From assembly GCA_045629945.1 (NCBI GenBank), contig JAZQSE010000009.1, forward strand, positions 152,398-216,397: a DNA stretch of 64,000 bases, in the 5' to 3' direction. How positions within the stretch are numbered: the stretch's first letter is position 1; each line of letters starts with the position of its first letter. Positions 1-8,548 of this stretch are shown here, piece after piece. Source of the DNA: UBA1765 sp045629945. GTDB lineage: Bacteria > Fibrobacterota > Fibrobacteria > Fibrobacterales > Fibrobacteraceae. Position numbers and translations under genes: made by a program. The notes beneath the pieces are model-generated. The model was given only the letters and a program-made list of their open reading frames with translations, was not told where the DNA came from and did no database searches.

Positions 1-673
1 CAAATTTCTTGTACTTAGAAACTTGATCATTATACTTATGCACGGAATAATAGTACCAACCACCCCAAAGTGCGGCTTCTAAGGCGAGATAAACGCCACC
101 ACGTACATTGGTAAATGTTGCACCACCTACATAAAGTTGCCCTGTTCCTGGAACAACAAGAGACATAAACAACGCTTTACGCGGGCTCTTATAACGCCCT
201 TTGATTTCATCCATACCATAAACTTTTGAAACTTTTACTGGACCTAAAATATCTCGACGAGAAACTGAAGACGAACTAGCAACACTAGAACTACTCAAAG
301 TAGCTACTTGAACGGCAGAATCTAAACTTGCTGAAGACGTTTCTAGAGAACTACTTGAAAGCGAATCAAGAACACTAGAAGAAGAAATCTGGCTACTTGA
401 AGAAACTACTTCTGAAGAACTAGATACCAAAACAGAGGAACTTGATTCAAGAACACTAAAAGAAGAAACCTGGCTACTTGAAGAAGCTACTTCTGAAGAA
501 CTAGATACTAAAACAGAGAAACTCGATTCAAGAACACTAGAAGAAGAAACCTGGCTACTTGAAGAAACTTCTGCCGCATTTGCTTCAGCTTCAAATTCTG
601 CAAATAAATCACGAACTTGAGCAAAGGAAACTACCGCAAATAAAAAACTAAAAAACGCAATATTTCGCAACAT
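1..673 (-). CDS. Ser-rich exported protein with DUF5683-like C-terminal part (partial, runs off left edge)
   Basis: The ATG is at 673 and the reading frame stays open to base 1, so about 224 residues are visible and the C-terminus is missing. The N-terminus (MLRNIAFFSFLFAVVSFAQ) looks like a cleavable signal peptide. A Ser-rich low-complexity linker of about 110 residues follows, built from a 27-residue unit repeated about 2.5 times (81 bp in DNA). After that comes a folded part with the motif SLVVPGTGQLYVGG and a hydrophobic segment, which resembles the Gly-Gln turn of DUF5683-type membrane proteins. Poly-Ser linkers are common in Fibrobacter exported proteins. The family assignment is inference and the function is unknown. 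Confidence 0.7.
   Translation of the reverse strand, partial: MLRNIAFFSFLFAVVSFAQVRDLFAEFEAEANAAEVSSSSQVSSSSVLESSFSVLVSSSSEVASSSSQVSSFSVLESSSSVLVSSSSEVVSSSSQISSSSVLDSLSSSSLETSSASLDSAVQVATLSSSSVASSSSVSRRDILGPVKVSKVYGMDEIKGRYKSPRKALFMSLVVPGTGQLYVGGATFTNVRGGVYLALEAALWGGWYYYSVHKYNDQVSKYKKF
350..590. repeat. 81-bp in-frame tandem repeat in the Ser-rich linker
   Basis: The string agaagaaayctggctacttg starts near 380, 461 and 542, which gives an exact 81-bp period (27 codons). The copies differ by a few substitutions. The repeat keeps the frame and encodes SSSSQVSSSSVLESSSSVL-type units. Confidence 0.85.
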
Positions 674-710
674 GCCTTAAATTTAGCAAAAACAAACTTT
701 CTAAAAAACC

Positions 711-747
711 ACAAAAAGAAAAAAGAAGAGACTTAAACAGCCTCTTC
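711..747 (-). terminator. Terminator of rpsF-rpsR-rplI
   Basis: Read on the minus strand, GAAGAG and CTCTTC form a hairpin over an 11-nt loop, followed by a T-rich run. It lies about 25 nt past the rplI stop. Confidence 0.6.
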
Positions 748-772
748 CTTTTTTAGTCCGTTTCAGAAAAAA

Positions 773-1219
773 TTAATTTTCAGCAACAACCCAGACTTTT
801 ACAGTAGCGGTAATGTCACTAAAAACATTTACTGTTACAGAATAAACACCAAGTTGCTTAATAGGTTCTTCTAATTGAACCTGGCCGCGGGAAATCTTGA
901 TGCCCTGTAAAGTAATAGCTTCTGCAATATCAGCAGCGGAAACCGAACCATAAAGGCGTTCACCTTCTACAACGCGACGAGTCATATTAACTGTTACGAG
1001 AGAAAGTTTAGCAGCCATATCGCCAGCAGCAGCAAGTTCTTTTTGGAACTGAGCTTCCATAGCAGCACGGTTGCGTTCGATTTCTTTCTTTGCTTCCGGA
1101 GTTGCACGAATAGCAAGTTTTTTCGGGAAAAGGTAATTGCGAGCATAGCCATCTTTTACTTTGACTACGTCCAACATTTTACCTAAATACGGAACGTTCG
1201 CTTTAAGAATAATTTCCAT
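773..1219 (-). CDS. rplI: 50S ribosomal protein L9
   Basis: 148 residues, the normal L9 length. The N-terminal domain begins MEIILKANVPYLGKMLDVV and contains the KDGYARNYLFPKKLA segment, the signature that contacts 23S rRNA. A connecting helix (EAKKEIERNRAAMEAQFQKE) and the C-terminal domain follow (GSVSAADIAEAI near 91). It binds the base of the L1 stalk in the large subunit. It is the last gene of an rpsF-rpsR-rplI operon, 11 nt after rpsR, with an AGGAG-like site upstream. The common ssb gene between rpsF and rpsR is absent. Confidence 0.97.
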   Translation of the reverse strand: MEIILKANVPYLGKMLDVVKVKDGYARNYLFPKKLAIRATPEAKKEIERNRAAMEAQFQKELAAAGDMAAKLSLVTVNMTRRVVEGERLYGSVSAADIAEAITLQGIKISRGQVQLEEPIKQLGVYSVTVNVFSDITATVKVWVVAEN

Positions 1220-1230
1220 CGTAATACTCC

Positions 1231-1482
1231 TTAGCGTAAGCTATCTGCAACAAACGGAAGAATAGCCATTTGACGAGCGCGCTTAATAGCTTCGTTCAAC
1301 ATACGTTGATACTTTGCACTCGTGCCGGAAATACGGCGAGGAATGATTTTACCGCGTTCATTGATAAAACGACGAAGAGTCTTTTCATCTTTGTAATCAA
1401 TAAAAGCGATTTTATTTTCAGTAAACCAGCAAGTTTTCTTGCGGCGAACGCGCGGTCCTTGTTTCTTTTCTTCGAAAGACAT
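1231..1482 (-). CDS. rpsR: 30S ribosomal protein S18
   Basis: 83 residues. It has the S18 core: IDYKDEKTLRRFINERGKI followed by PRRISGTSAKYQRMLNEAIK, ending in ARQMAILPFV. A basic N-terminal extension (KKQGPRVRRKKTCWF) keeps a single Cys, so this is not the four-Cys zinc form. S18 pairs with S6 on the small-subunit platform. Its ATG overlaps the rpsF stop as TAATG at 1480-1484, so the two partners are translationally coupled. Confidence 0.97.
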   Translation of the reverse strand: MSFEEKKQGPRVRRKKTCWFTENKIAFIDYKDEKTLRRFINERGKIIPRRISGTSAKYQRMLNEAIKRARQMAILPFVADSLR

Positions 1483-1850
1483 TATTCAACCTCCGCATCT
1501 TCTGCATCAATCGGAGTGATTTCTTCCGAAGTCTGCACTTGATTTTGGTCATAAACGATTTCAGACATTGGATAGTCAACAAGAGTCATCCAACGGAGAA
1601 CGTTATCGTTTAACTTAAATGCTGCTTCCAAGGTAGAAACCACAGAGGAATCTGCCTTATAGTAGAAAATAACATAGAAGCCGTGAGTTTTTTTATTGAT
1701 CTGGTAAGCCATTTTACGCTTGCCCCAATCGTCGCGACGGAGAATTTCGCCAGAAGCAACAATGGTGTCGTTGATCTTTTGGATTTCTGCTTGAATAGCG
1801 TCATCCGAGATCATAGCGTCGATGATTACCATCGTTTCGTATTGTCTCAT
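1482..1850 (-). CDS. rpsF: 30S ribosomal protein S6
   Basis: S6 binds S18 and the central domain of 16S rRNA. I start it at the ATG at 1850 (MRQYETMVIIDAMIS), preceded by AGGGAC. The frame stays open to 1886, but that extension lies in the structured leader. This gives 122 residues. The core pattern (YETMVIID, DWGKRKMAYQINKKTHGFYVIFYY, LNDNVLRWM) is diagnostic. An acidic tail of about 20 residues follows (SEEITPIDAEDAEVE), common in S6. It is the first gene of the operon. Confidence 0.96.
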   Translation of the reverse strand: MRQYETMVIIDAMISDDAIQAEIQKINDTIVASGEILRRDDWGKRKMAYQINKKTHGFYVIFYYKADSSVVSTLEAAFKLNDNVLRWMTLVDYPMSEIVYDQNQVQTSEEITPIDAEDAEVE

Positions 1851-1869
1851 TTTTAGTCCCTTTGGTCTA

Positions 1870-1917
1870 TCGCCCGATAGCACCACGCTACCGGGAGGGG
1901 CTTAAGGAGTCCTTAAG
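1870..1917 (-). promoter_or_regulatory. Structured leader of rpsF, candidate S6:S18 autoregulatory RNA
   Basis: On the minus strand, 24-44 nt before the rpsF ATG, CCGGTAGC and GCTATCGG form an 8-bp stem over a 5-nt loop (1874-1894). A second palindrome, CTTAAGGA-C-TCCTTAAG, lies at 1901-1917. Known rpsF leaders carry a hairpin with a CCG element bound by the S6:S18 complex. The position and the CCG fit that class. Assignment to it is inference. Confidence 0.4.
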
Positions 1918-1969
1918 CGTTGCTAAATTTAGCAAAACAAAAAATAATCGTCAATATAAGAGACCGAGA

Positions 1970-2740
1970 TTAAAGTGCAAGATTTATACCAAAAAGGAAG
2001 TTTCTTGCCGTTCTATCCCATTCTTTTTGCAAATACCGCCTAAAAGAACCTTCAAAAGAAAGCCAAACCGCATTAAAATTTTCTTGTAAAAAAGAAAAAT
2101 GAGCCCGAATATCATAAGCAAAACCAAAAGACGAATTCACAAGCACAGACGTAGAAAATGATTTTTCAAAAGTCACATTACCTATCAGACCTAAATTTCC
2201 GATAAATTTCCAGCCAAATCCTAATTCTCCTCCTAGAGCAAAACCATTTTGTTCAGGAGCATTTTCATAAACACCTGTTACTGAAGAAGCTGGTTTCTTT
2301 TCTACCCATTCCGATTTTTCACCTTCTTCGTGAACAATATCATCATGAATACTTTCAATATCTGTATTTTCAAACCATAACAATGGAGCTATGTAAAAAG
2401 AAAACTTGTCATGAAGTTTACAGTGAATACGCCCATGCACACGATACCTAGCAAACAAAATCATGGTATGCGAATCAATATTACCGCCATAAATCCACAC
2501 ATTTCCGCCTGCACTAAAATGAGTCCCATAAAAATATTCAAAGACACCATTCCAGGCAGCTAAAACGTCATCTTCTCCTGAAAGAGGGTGAATCATGCCA
2601 AGACCTAACCCCAAAGAAATACCTTTTCCGACATAAGACAATTGTCCAGGAAGAGGTATCGACTCCATTTGCAAAACAGAAGTCTTTGCAAAAGAAAGAC
2701 TTGCACAAATCAGCAAAAGTATAAAAGTCCTGTAAATCAT
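1970..2740 (-). CDS. Hypothetical outer-membrane beta-barrel protein
   Basis: 256 residues with a clear signal peptide (MIYRTFILLLICASLSFAKT). The mature part alternates hydrophobic and polar residues, with many aromatic strand ends (GNVWIYGG, FSFYIAPLLWFEN, ELGFGWKFIGNLGLIGNV) and a terminal FLFGINLAL. These are hallmarks of an integral outer-membrane barrel. I recognise no family beyond that. It sits between the rpsF operon and divergent asnS and appears to be a single-gene unit. Confidence 0.65.
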   Translation of the reverse strand: MIYRTFILLLICASLSFAKTSVLQMESIPLPGQLSYVGKGISLGLGLGMIHPLSGEDDVLAAWNGVFEYFYGTHFSAGGNVWIYGGNIDSHTMILFARYRVHGRIHCKLHDKFSFYIAPLLWFENTDIESIHDDIVHEEGEKSEWVEKKPASSVTGVYENAPEQNGFALGGELGFGWKFIGNLGLIGNVTFEKSFSTSVLVNSSFGFAYDIRAHFSFLQENFNAVWLSFEGSFRRYLQKEWDRTARNFLFGINLAL

Positions 2741-2804
2741 AGAATTTCTCTAAATCTATAAAATTGACAAACTCACTACGATAGGAATTATTATTTTTTT
2801 ACGC

Positions 2805-4103
2805 ATGTTGCAAAAAATTTATATCAAACACCTCAATGATTTTATTGACCAGTCTGTTACTTTAGCTGGTTGGGTTTTACGCGTAAGAGATAATGGGAAA
2901 ATATGTTTCTTACAATTTAGAGATGGCACTGGTTTTATTCAGGTAATAGCCTCAAAAGAAGACGTTTCTTCAGAAACTTTTGAAATCATGCGCCACCTTG
3001 AAAGAGAATCTTCTGTAAAAATTCAAGGAAAAGTCGTTAAAAATCCAAAATCACCTTCTGGACTTGAAATTATCGCAGAAAATGTAATTCCAGTTTCAGA
3101 AAGCAAATCCTACCCCATTACCCCAAAAGAACATGGCACCGTTTTTTTGATGGATTTAAGACACTTATGGATAAGAGCCCCAAGACAAAATGCCATTTTA
3201 AAAATCCGCCACCAAATCGTTAGCGCTATTAGACAATATTTTGATGATTTAGATTTTACTCTTATTGACGCTCCTCTTTTTACAGCCAATGAATGTGAAG
3301 GATCTAGCACTCTTTTTAAAACCCCATATTTTGGTGAAGAAGCCTATTTATCACAAAGCGGACAGCTTTACATGGAAGCAGCCTGTGAAGCTTTTGGCAG
3401 GGCTTATTGTTTTGGCCCTACTTTCAGAGCTGAAAATTCAAACACTAGGCGTCACCTGACAGAATTCTGGATGGTTGAACCAGAAGTCGCTTATATGGAT
3501 TTAGAAGGCGATATGGAACTTGCCGAAGGTTTAGTGCAAGCCATAGTCAGAAGAGTTCTTGAAAAATGCAAATTGGAATTACAAATTCTTGAACGTGATT
3601 GTGCGCCTTTAGAAAATGTTATTAGTGGAAGTTTCCCAAAAATCAGTTATACAGAAGCCGTAGAAATCATTCAAAAATCAGGAGTCAATTTTAATTGGGG
3701 TGATGATTTTGGTGGTGCAGATGAAACCATTATTGGTAGCGCTTTTAACCGACCTGTGATTGTTTATGGTTACCCAAAAGAAATCAAACCATTCTATATG
3801 AAAACCGATCCGGAAAATCCAAAAATTGTCCGCAATATGGATATTCTTGCGCCGGAAGGTTATGGCGAAATTATCGGGGGCGGTCAACGCGAAGAAGATT
3901 ACGATACTTTGATTGAAGCCATTAAAGCACAAGGCCTGACAGAAAGTAGTTACCAATGGTACACCGATTTAAGAAAATATGGTTCTGTACCTCATGCCGG
4001 TTTTGGTCTTGGTATAGAACGCTCAGTTGCCTGGATTTGTGGTTTACCGCACGTTCGTGAAACTGGGGCTTTCCCAAGACTCCCTAGAAGATTAAAGCCT
4101 TAA
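2805..4103 (+). CDS. asnS: Asparagine--tRNA ligase
   Basis: 432 residues, a class IIb aminoacyl-tRNA synthetase charging tRNA-Asn. The N-terminal OB-fold anticodon-binding domain is residues 1-100 (VTLAGWVLRVRDNGKICFLQFRDG). The catalytic core has motif 2 (FRAENSNTRRHLTEFWMVEPE, about 209-229) and motif 3 (GFGLGIERSVAWICGLPHVRE). AsnRS rather than AspRS is supported by the short linker, the GGGQREEDYD segment and the absence of a GAD insertion. It is slightly shorter than E. coli AsnRS. Its stop overlaps the stop of the convergent gene at 4100 by 4 nt. Confidence 0.93.
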   Translation: MLQKIYIKHLNDFIDQSVTLAGWVLRVRDNGKICFLQFRDGTGFIQVIASKEDVSSETFEIMRHLERESSVKIQGKVVKNPKSPSGLEIIAENVIPVSESKSYPITPKEHGTVFLMDLRHLWIRAPRQNAILKIRHQIVSAIRQYFDDLDFTLIDAPLFTANECEGSSTLFKTPYFGEEAYLSQSGQLYMEAACEAFGRAYCFGPTFRAENSNTRRHLTEFWMVEPEVAYMDLEGDMELAEGLVQAIVRRVLEKCKLELQILERDCAPLENVISGSFPKISYTEAVEIIQKSGVNFNWGDDFGGADETIIGSAFNRPVIVYGYPKEIKPFYMKTDPENPKIVRNMDILAPEGYGEIIGGGQREEDYDTLIEAIKAQGLTESSYQWYTDLRKYGSVPHAGFGLGIERSVAWICGLPHVRETGAFPRLPRRLKP

Positions 4104-4519
4104 TCTTTTAACATTGCTTCTATTTCTGGAACAATCCAATCCGCCTCTTCGTCAAGAAATTGGCATTGGCGTTCAATAGCTTTGTCTCTTAAATCTTCTG
4201 CATAAAGACGAATCCATTCAGAAACCGCCGCCTGGCGCTCTTCGGGCGTCAAAGATTTTTCTCCTAGCCGAGAGCATATAAATTCTCTTTGTGCCATCAT
4301 ATAATGGCGCATATCAAAAGGCATTTTACGTTCACGCAAAAACATTTTTAAAAGAGAAAGTGTAGAAATCGGGTCGGCTGAAGAAGCCCGGCGTTCAAAA
4401 AAGAATTGTTTAACTTCTCCGATATGTCGCTGAAAAAAAGGAATAGCATGCTCTGCTAAACCAGCAAAGACAGTAGCAGGAATATGACTTGTTGTTTCTA
4501 TTTTCGTTTTTTTTCCCAC
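4100..4519 (-). CDS. Hypothetical protein
   Basis: About 139 residues from a GTG at 4519, which has GGGAG 8 nt upstream. The frame extends to a TTG at 4552 without a visible ribosome site, so the start is uncertain. The protein is mostly helical and charged (LSLLKMFLRERKMPFDMRHYMMAQREFI; LYAEDLRDKAIERQCQFLDEEADWIVPEIEAMLKD), with no signal peptide or membrane segment. I do not recognise a family. It is convergent with asnS and lies just upstream of, but not coupled to, the genes ending at 4626. Confidence 0.5.
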   Translation of the reverse strand: MGKKTKIETTSHIPATVFAGLAEHAIPFFQRHIGEVKQFFFERRASSADPISTLSLLKMFLRERKMPFDMRHYMMAQREFICSRLGEKSLTPEERQAAVSEWIRLYAEDLRDKAIERQCQFLDEEADWIVPEIEAMLKD

Positions 4520-4625
4520 GCTCGAGTCTCCCGCACAAGTGCGAATTCCCAAACATCTACATCTAGAAATATAATAATTATCAAAAAAGAAAATTATTGT
4601 AGGTAAAAAAGAATATTTATGGGAT

Positions 4626-5297
4626 TCAAAGTTTTTTCAATTTCTTTTCGGGAACTAATGTTTCTGCATAACGGAAAAGTTCTGAATACAATTCCAAAAA
4701 GTCTTCGACCCAAATAGGGTCACGTTCACCAACAAGAGCAAAAACATTTTCCAATGTCTGGTGAGAATTGTATAAACCAACCATTGCCGATGGCGATAAA
4801 ACAAAGGCTTGTGTTTCTGTCCCAATTCTTGGTAAAATTGCAGAACGAGCCCGATAAGACCTTTTAAGGCGAGCCACAAGACCACTTCGCAATGAAAGGA
4901 TTTCTTCGTGCAACCTGTAAAGATCTCCTTCAAGAAGTCGCTTACGTAAGCGTTCAATATGACGTTCTGTTGACTCCCTTTCTGGAGCAGGAATTAACAT
5001 TCGTTTACGCGAAACCTGTTCAGAGATAAAATTCAAAAGCTTGTCAAGATATTCTTTATCAAAAGCCTGAATCGGCGGTAATTTCTTTTGAAATTTTTTG
5101 ACTTTGGGAAGCTGGCGTTCCATCCATTTTTCCAAACGCTTCATACAAAGTTCGGCTTCTTGCAAAAGACCTACTTGCAAATATTCTCCAGAACGAGTCC
5201 ACAAACTCTCTCCATAAGAAAGATTCCAATAGCCAATCTTCCCCGATTTGCGAAGATTGTCCAAAGCGACTCTCAATTCTGACAAATGAACTTGCAT
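4626..5297 (-). CDS. Helical protein, last gene of the MotAB-like operon
   Basis: 223 residues, predicted soluble and almost all helical, rich in Leu, Glu, Arg and Lys, with a likely coiled coil near 100-150 (ERESTERHIERLRKRLLEG). No signal peptide and no catalytic motif. Its ATG at 5297 overlaps the stop of the OmpA/MotB-like gene as TAATG, so it is translated with that gene. Position, size and composition recall the DUF2894-type protein that follows MotA/OmpA-like gene pairs in some proteobacteria. That comparison is from memory and unverified. Confidence 0.7.
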   Translation of the reverse strand: MQVHLSELRVALDNLRKSGKIGYWNLSYGESLWTRSGEYLQVGLLQEAELCMKRLEKWMERQLPKVKKFQKKLPPIQAFDKEYLDKLLNFISEQVSRKRMLIPAPERESTERHIERLRKRLLEGDLYRLHEEILSLRSGLVARLKRSYRARSAILPRIGTETQAFVLSPSAMVGLYNSHQTLENVFALVGERDPIWVEDFLELYSELFRYAETLVPEKKLKKL

Positions 5298-5938
5298 TAA
5301 CGAACTTTCTCCATTTTTCGTATTGGAGTAACGCCAATTTCTACACGACGATTTAACTTGCGGTTTTCTTCTGATGTATTTGGAACTTTTGGGTGAAATT
5401 CTCCAAAACCAGCAGCAAAAAGTCTTTCTGGTGGAAACCCTAAACTAATCAATGTCTTGACCACATTCACAGCACGTTCGGCAGACAAATTCCAGTTGGT
5501 ATAAATTTCTGATTTAATAGGAGTGTCATCTGTAAATCCAGAAACCATAATTACATCACCAGAATCTAAAACATCTAACAAACCTTTAGAAATAGCTTTT
5601 ATAACCGTTTTACCTTCTGGTGTAAGTTCTGCTCCATTCAATGGAAAAAGAAGAGCTGCCTGAATATGGATATTTCCATTATCAAGAGCAATTAAACCTT
5701 TTTCAATAGAGGTTTTCAACGATTGAGAAAGAAGAGCGTTTCTTTCTGAAGCAATCTTTCGCATTTCTTCTTGACAACTTAAAACTTCTTCTTCGGTGCG
5801 TGTTAAATCTTCGGCTTTTTGTTCTTTTAATGTAGCCATAGCTACAAAAGCAAGAATAAACAAAGACAACAAAGCAACAGTCAAGTCCGTAAAAGCGTGC
5901 CAAGGAGAATTTTCTTCGCGATTTTTACGAAAAAGCAT
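5297..5938 (-). CDS. MotB/ZorB-like stator protein: one TM helix plus OmpA-type peptidoglycan-binding domain
   Basis: 213 residues. A short cytosolic N-terminus leads into one TM helix with an Asp at its start (HAFTDLTVALLSLFILAFV, D18), the position of the ion-carrying Asp of MotB, ExbD and ZorB. A helical linker (30-80) is followed by a full OmpA/MotB domain (about 95-205: VSGFTDDTPI, NWNLSAERAVNVV, AGFGEFHPKVPN, ENRKLNRRVEI). It probably anchors the motor to peptidoglycan. Overlaps are TGATG with the MotA-like gene upstream and TAATG with the gene downstream, so stoichiometric expression is likely. Confidence 0.88.
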   Translation of the reverse strand: MLFRKNREENSPWHAFTDLTVALLSLFILAFVAMATLKEQKAEDLTRTEEEVLSCQEEMRKIASERNALLSQSLKTSIEKGLIALDNGNIHIQAALLFPLNGAELTPEGKTVIKAISKGLLDVLDSGDVIMVSGFTDDTPIKSEIYTNWNLSAERAVNVVKTLISLGFPPERLFAAGFGEFHPKVPNTSEENRKLNRRVEIGVTPIRKMEKVR

Positions 5939-7632
5939 CAGGCCTCCGTTTTCTTTTCATTCTTTTCAGAGAAATGAACGGCTCGTTGTGATTGTTCTAA
6001 AATTTCTAAAAGTATTTCTTGTGTTTTTACAGCATTTTCTACAAGAATTTCACTGGCTCTTTCATGGAAAATCTCCAAAGAACGACGAATCTGGTCAAGG
6101 AACCCTTCTTCTTCTTTTTCTTCTGTTTCGCCAGAGAGTTTTTCAAATAAAGCTTCAAGACCTTTATTAAACATTTCTAAGCCCGCTGCAAATTCAGACT
6201 GATTAACCCGCATGAGAGTTGCCGCTTCAGAAATACCTTCTGCAAGAGAAGAAGAAGCTTCATTTTCACGAACCACACGATTTTCTATTTCTTCAATCAA
6301 GCGTTTCTGTGTTTCAACCAACGAAGAAGAAGCTTCGGCAAGGCTTGCAAAAGATGTTTGCACTTTTGAAGAGAGTTCTTCTATCTGGAGAGACACGGTT
6401 GAAGAAAGTTCACGAGAACCGGCTTGTGCTTTTTCAGCCACTTGAGAAGCCACATCTGCAAGTGTTCTGATACTTTCACGCTGGACATTTTCTGTTTCTT
6501 CCGTTTTTTGTGAAAGCTTTTGCATAAATTCATTCCACTGCGAAATGCTTGATTCCAAAAGCGTTTTAATTTGAGAATCTAAATTTTTTGAAAGCGTCAT
6601 GAATGTTTCATTTAAAGAAACACCAACACCTTGTAATTCTTTTCCAAGAGTTTCTGAAAGGCTTTCAGAAGATTCTTGCAACGCTTTTAATTTGGCATCT
6701 TGTAATGTTAAACCGGCATCTGCTATATCAGAGAAACGCTTTAACATAGCATTCCATTCAACACTTGCGTTATCTGCTTGCTCTTTAAGAGAAGAGGAAA
6801 TATTTCCCGTTAAAGTGACTATTGATTCTTGCATTTTTTGTGCTTGAGAATCAATTACAGAAGAAAAACGATTTTCTAAAAGAGAAATACTCTTTTCAAA
6901 AGATTCTGTTAAACGAGTTCCAGTTTTTTCAATGGCACTACCCACTTGATTCCAGAGTTTATCTTCATCTGATAAAGTTCCTTCTTTTTCAGAAGCAAAC
7001 ATTGGAAACAATTTTGAAATAGTCCAAAGGTCTAAATCAGAAGCAAAAATTTCTGCTCGGCGTTCTAATCGAGAATGGATAAAAGCAAGAATCAATGATG
7101 CAAAAATACCACAAAGACTTGTCCCGAAAATACCTTTCATGTTAGAAAAGATTGCCTGTATGGAATTCATTGTCGCTACACTTGAAGAATTATCAATTGT
7201 ACTACCAGCAGTTGAAACAGAAAGCATTAAACCAAAAAAGGTACCCATAAGGCCAAGTAAAATCACAACGCCACTTGCACTTTTTCCGCAATGCAAAGAA
7301 AGTCTAGCATTCAACAATTCAAGAGAAACCTGAGAAGAAAGAGTTTGTAAAGATTTTCCAAGAGCCTTGACTGCCTTAAAGCGCTCTGCTACAAAACCGG
7401 CAGAAAGTGAACTGTAATTTTCTGACTTTTCACATTCTTCAAGAATGTTCGATTCAACTTCCAGAGAACGCAAAAGGCGATAATCCCGAACAGCCGTTCC
7501 TATGAAAATGGCAAAAATACAAGCAATAATCAGCCAGCCAAATAAAGGGGCTCCAAAATACAATGACGCAAGAGCCAACAAAATGACGCTAGCAACAATC
7601 AATAAAAGAACTAAACCGGAATCTTTTTTCAT
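5938..7632 (-). CDS. MotA/ExbB/ZorA-like proton-channel protein with long coiled-coil tail
   Basis: 564 residues from the ATG at 7632, which overlaps the upstream stop as ATGA. An earlier in-frame start at 7710 lies inside the upstream gene. TM1 and TM2 are near 6-28 and 30-47, and TM3 and TM4 near 119-141 and 165-185, with the family motif LLGLMGTFFGLMLS. About 330 residues of Ser/Glu/Leu-rich coiled coil follow (220-555). MotA and ExbB lack such a tail; ZorA has one. With the OmpA-type partner it should form an ion-driven 5:2-type motor. Neighbours are envelope proteins, not nucleases, so a defence role is unproven. Confidence 0.85.
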   Translation of the reverse strand: MKKDSGLVLLLIVASVILLALASLYFGAPLFGWLIIACIFAIFIGTAVRDYRLLRSLEVESNILEECEKSENYSSLSAGFVAERFKAVKALGKSLQTLSSQVSLELLNARLSLHCGKSASGVVILLGLMGTFFGLMLSVSTAGSTIDNSSSVATMNSIQAIFSNMKGIFGTSLCGIFASLILAFIHSRLERRAEIFASDLDLWTISKLFPMFASEKEGTLSDEDKLWNQVGSAIEKTGTRLTESFEKSISLLENRFSSVIDSQAQKMQESIVTLTGNISSSLKEQADNASVEWNAMLKRFSDIADAGLTLQDAKLKALQESSESLSETLGKELQGVGVSLNETFMTLSKNLDSQIKTLLESSISQWNEFMQKLSQKTEETENVQRESIRTLADVASQVAEKAQAGSRELSSTVSLQIEELSSKVQTSFASLAEASSSLVETQKRLIEEIENRVVRENEASSSLAEGISEAATLMRVNQSEFAAGLEMFNKGLEALFEKLSGETEEKEEEGFLDQIRRSLEIFHERASEILVENAVKTQEILLEILEQSQRAVHFSEKNEKKTEA

Positions 7633-8543
7633 GCTTCTGTTCCTGTTTTTTGAAGTGAACCAAATAAATCCAATTGACCGCGAGAAAAGCCACGTAAAAA
7701 GAGAGACCATTTATCACGATACCATTCTGCCATTAAGAGACAAAGCCCTACAGCATAATCACAAAAATCTTCTAAATAAGCTAAAAATGCATTTTCGTAT
7801 GCAAAGTTTGGGTCCCATAAACGCCCAACCGAACGCACACAAGCATAAGATGTTGAATACCCACGCGTTTTTTGTCTTATTGAAAAAGCAGAAGAAAAAC
7901 GTTCTTTTGCAACACTTGCCAGAGTAGCTCGCAAATCAGTCATAAGAATTTCTTCACGTTTTCTAAAAGAGGCTTCAAGACAAGGTAAAATTTTTGACAC
8001 AGCATCAAGAGCACTTTCTTCGTGCCAATATTTACTGAAACGTTCTTGCAAGTGTAATACGCGAGAAGAAAGCATCACAAATAATTTTTCTGCATCACCA
8101 ACCATCAAATGCACAGTGGATAAATAAAAATTGTTTATTTCTGTTTTATTGCTTTTTACAGCTAACGACCAACCATTTTCATTTTCAACAACCCAGTTCC
8201 CTTGCAAAAGCATGCGATGCAATTCATCTGTTGAAAAACGCTGTTTCCATTTTAAACGGAATTCGTCAAATTTTTCTCTTGTTTCTTCGAGTAGTTTTGG
8301 AAAATCTCTTTCAATTAACTTCCAGGCCGACGGACTATAAGAAATCATTTCCGGCCCACTCATTGCACTTTCTGGTTCAGAAGATACAGCATCTAAATGT
8401 TCAAAAAGTGCAATAGACCAATTCGCCGACATGGACTGCGCAAGAGTCGCTTCCAGCTTGCTCCTGTTTGGACGCACACCAAGTCGCAGCAAACTACGAC
8501 CTGTCATTTTCCGGATAGCTCGACGAAAAGACTCTTCCACCAT
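7629..8543 (-). CDS. Helical cytosolic protein coupled to the MotA-like gene
   Basis: About 304 residues from ATG 8543; a GTG one codon later (8540) is also possible. AGGAGG sits directly before, overlapping the stop codon of the upstream gene. The open frame reaches a TTG at 8576, which would overlap that gene by 28 nt. The protein is helical, with no signal peptide or TM segment. The N-terminal stretch (RLGVRPNRSKLEATLAQSMSANWSIALFEHL) is faintly like DUF3348 proteins that precede MotA-like genes elsewhere; this is an impression only. The stop overlaps the next ATG as ATGA. Function unknown. Confidence 0.7.
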   Translation of the reverse strand: MVEESFRRAIRKMTGRSLLRLGVRPNRSKLEATLAQSMSANWSIALFEHLDAVSSEPESAMSGPEMISYSPSAWKLIERDFPKLLEETREKFDEFRLKWKQRFSTDELHRMLLQGNWVVENENGWSLAVKSNKTEINNFYLSTVHLMVGDAEKLFVMLSSRVLHLQERFSKYWHEESALDAVSKILPCLEASFRKREEILMTDLRATLASVAKERFSSAFSIRQKTRGYSTSYACVRSVGRLWDPNFAYENAFLAYLEDFCDYAVGLCLLMAEWYRDKWSLFLRGFSRGQLDLFGSLQKTGTEA

Positions 8544-8548
8544 TCCTC

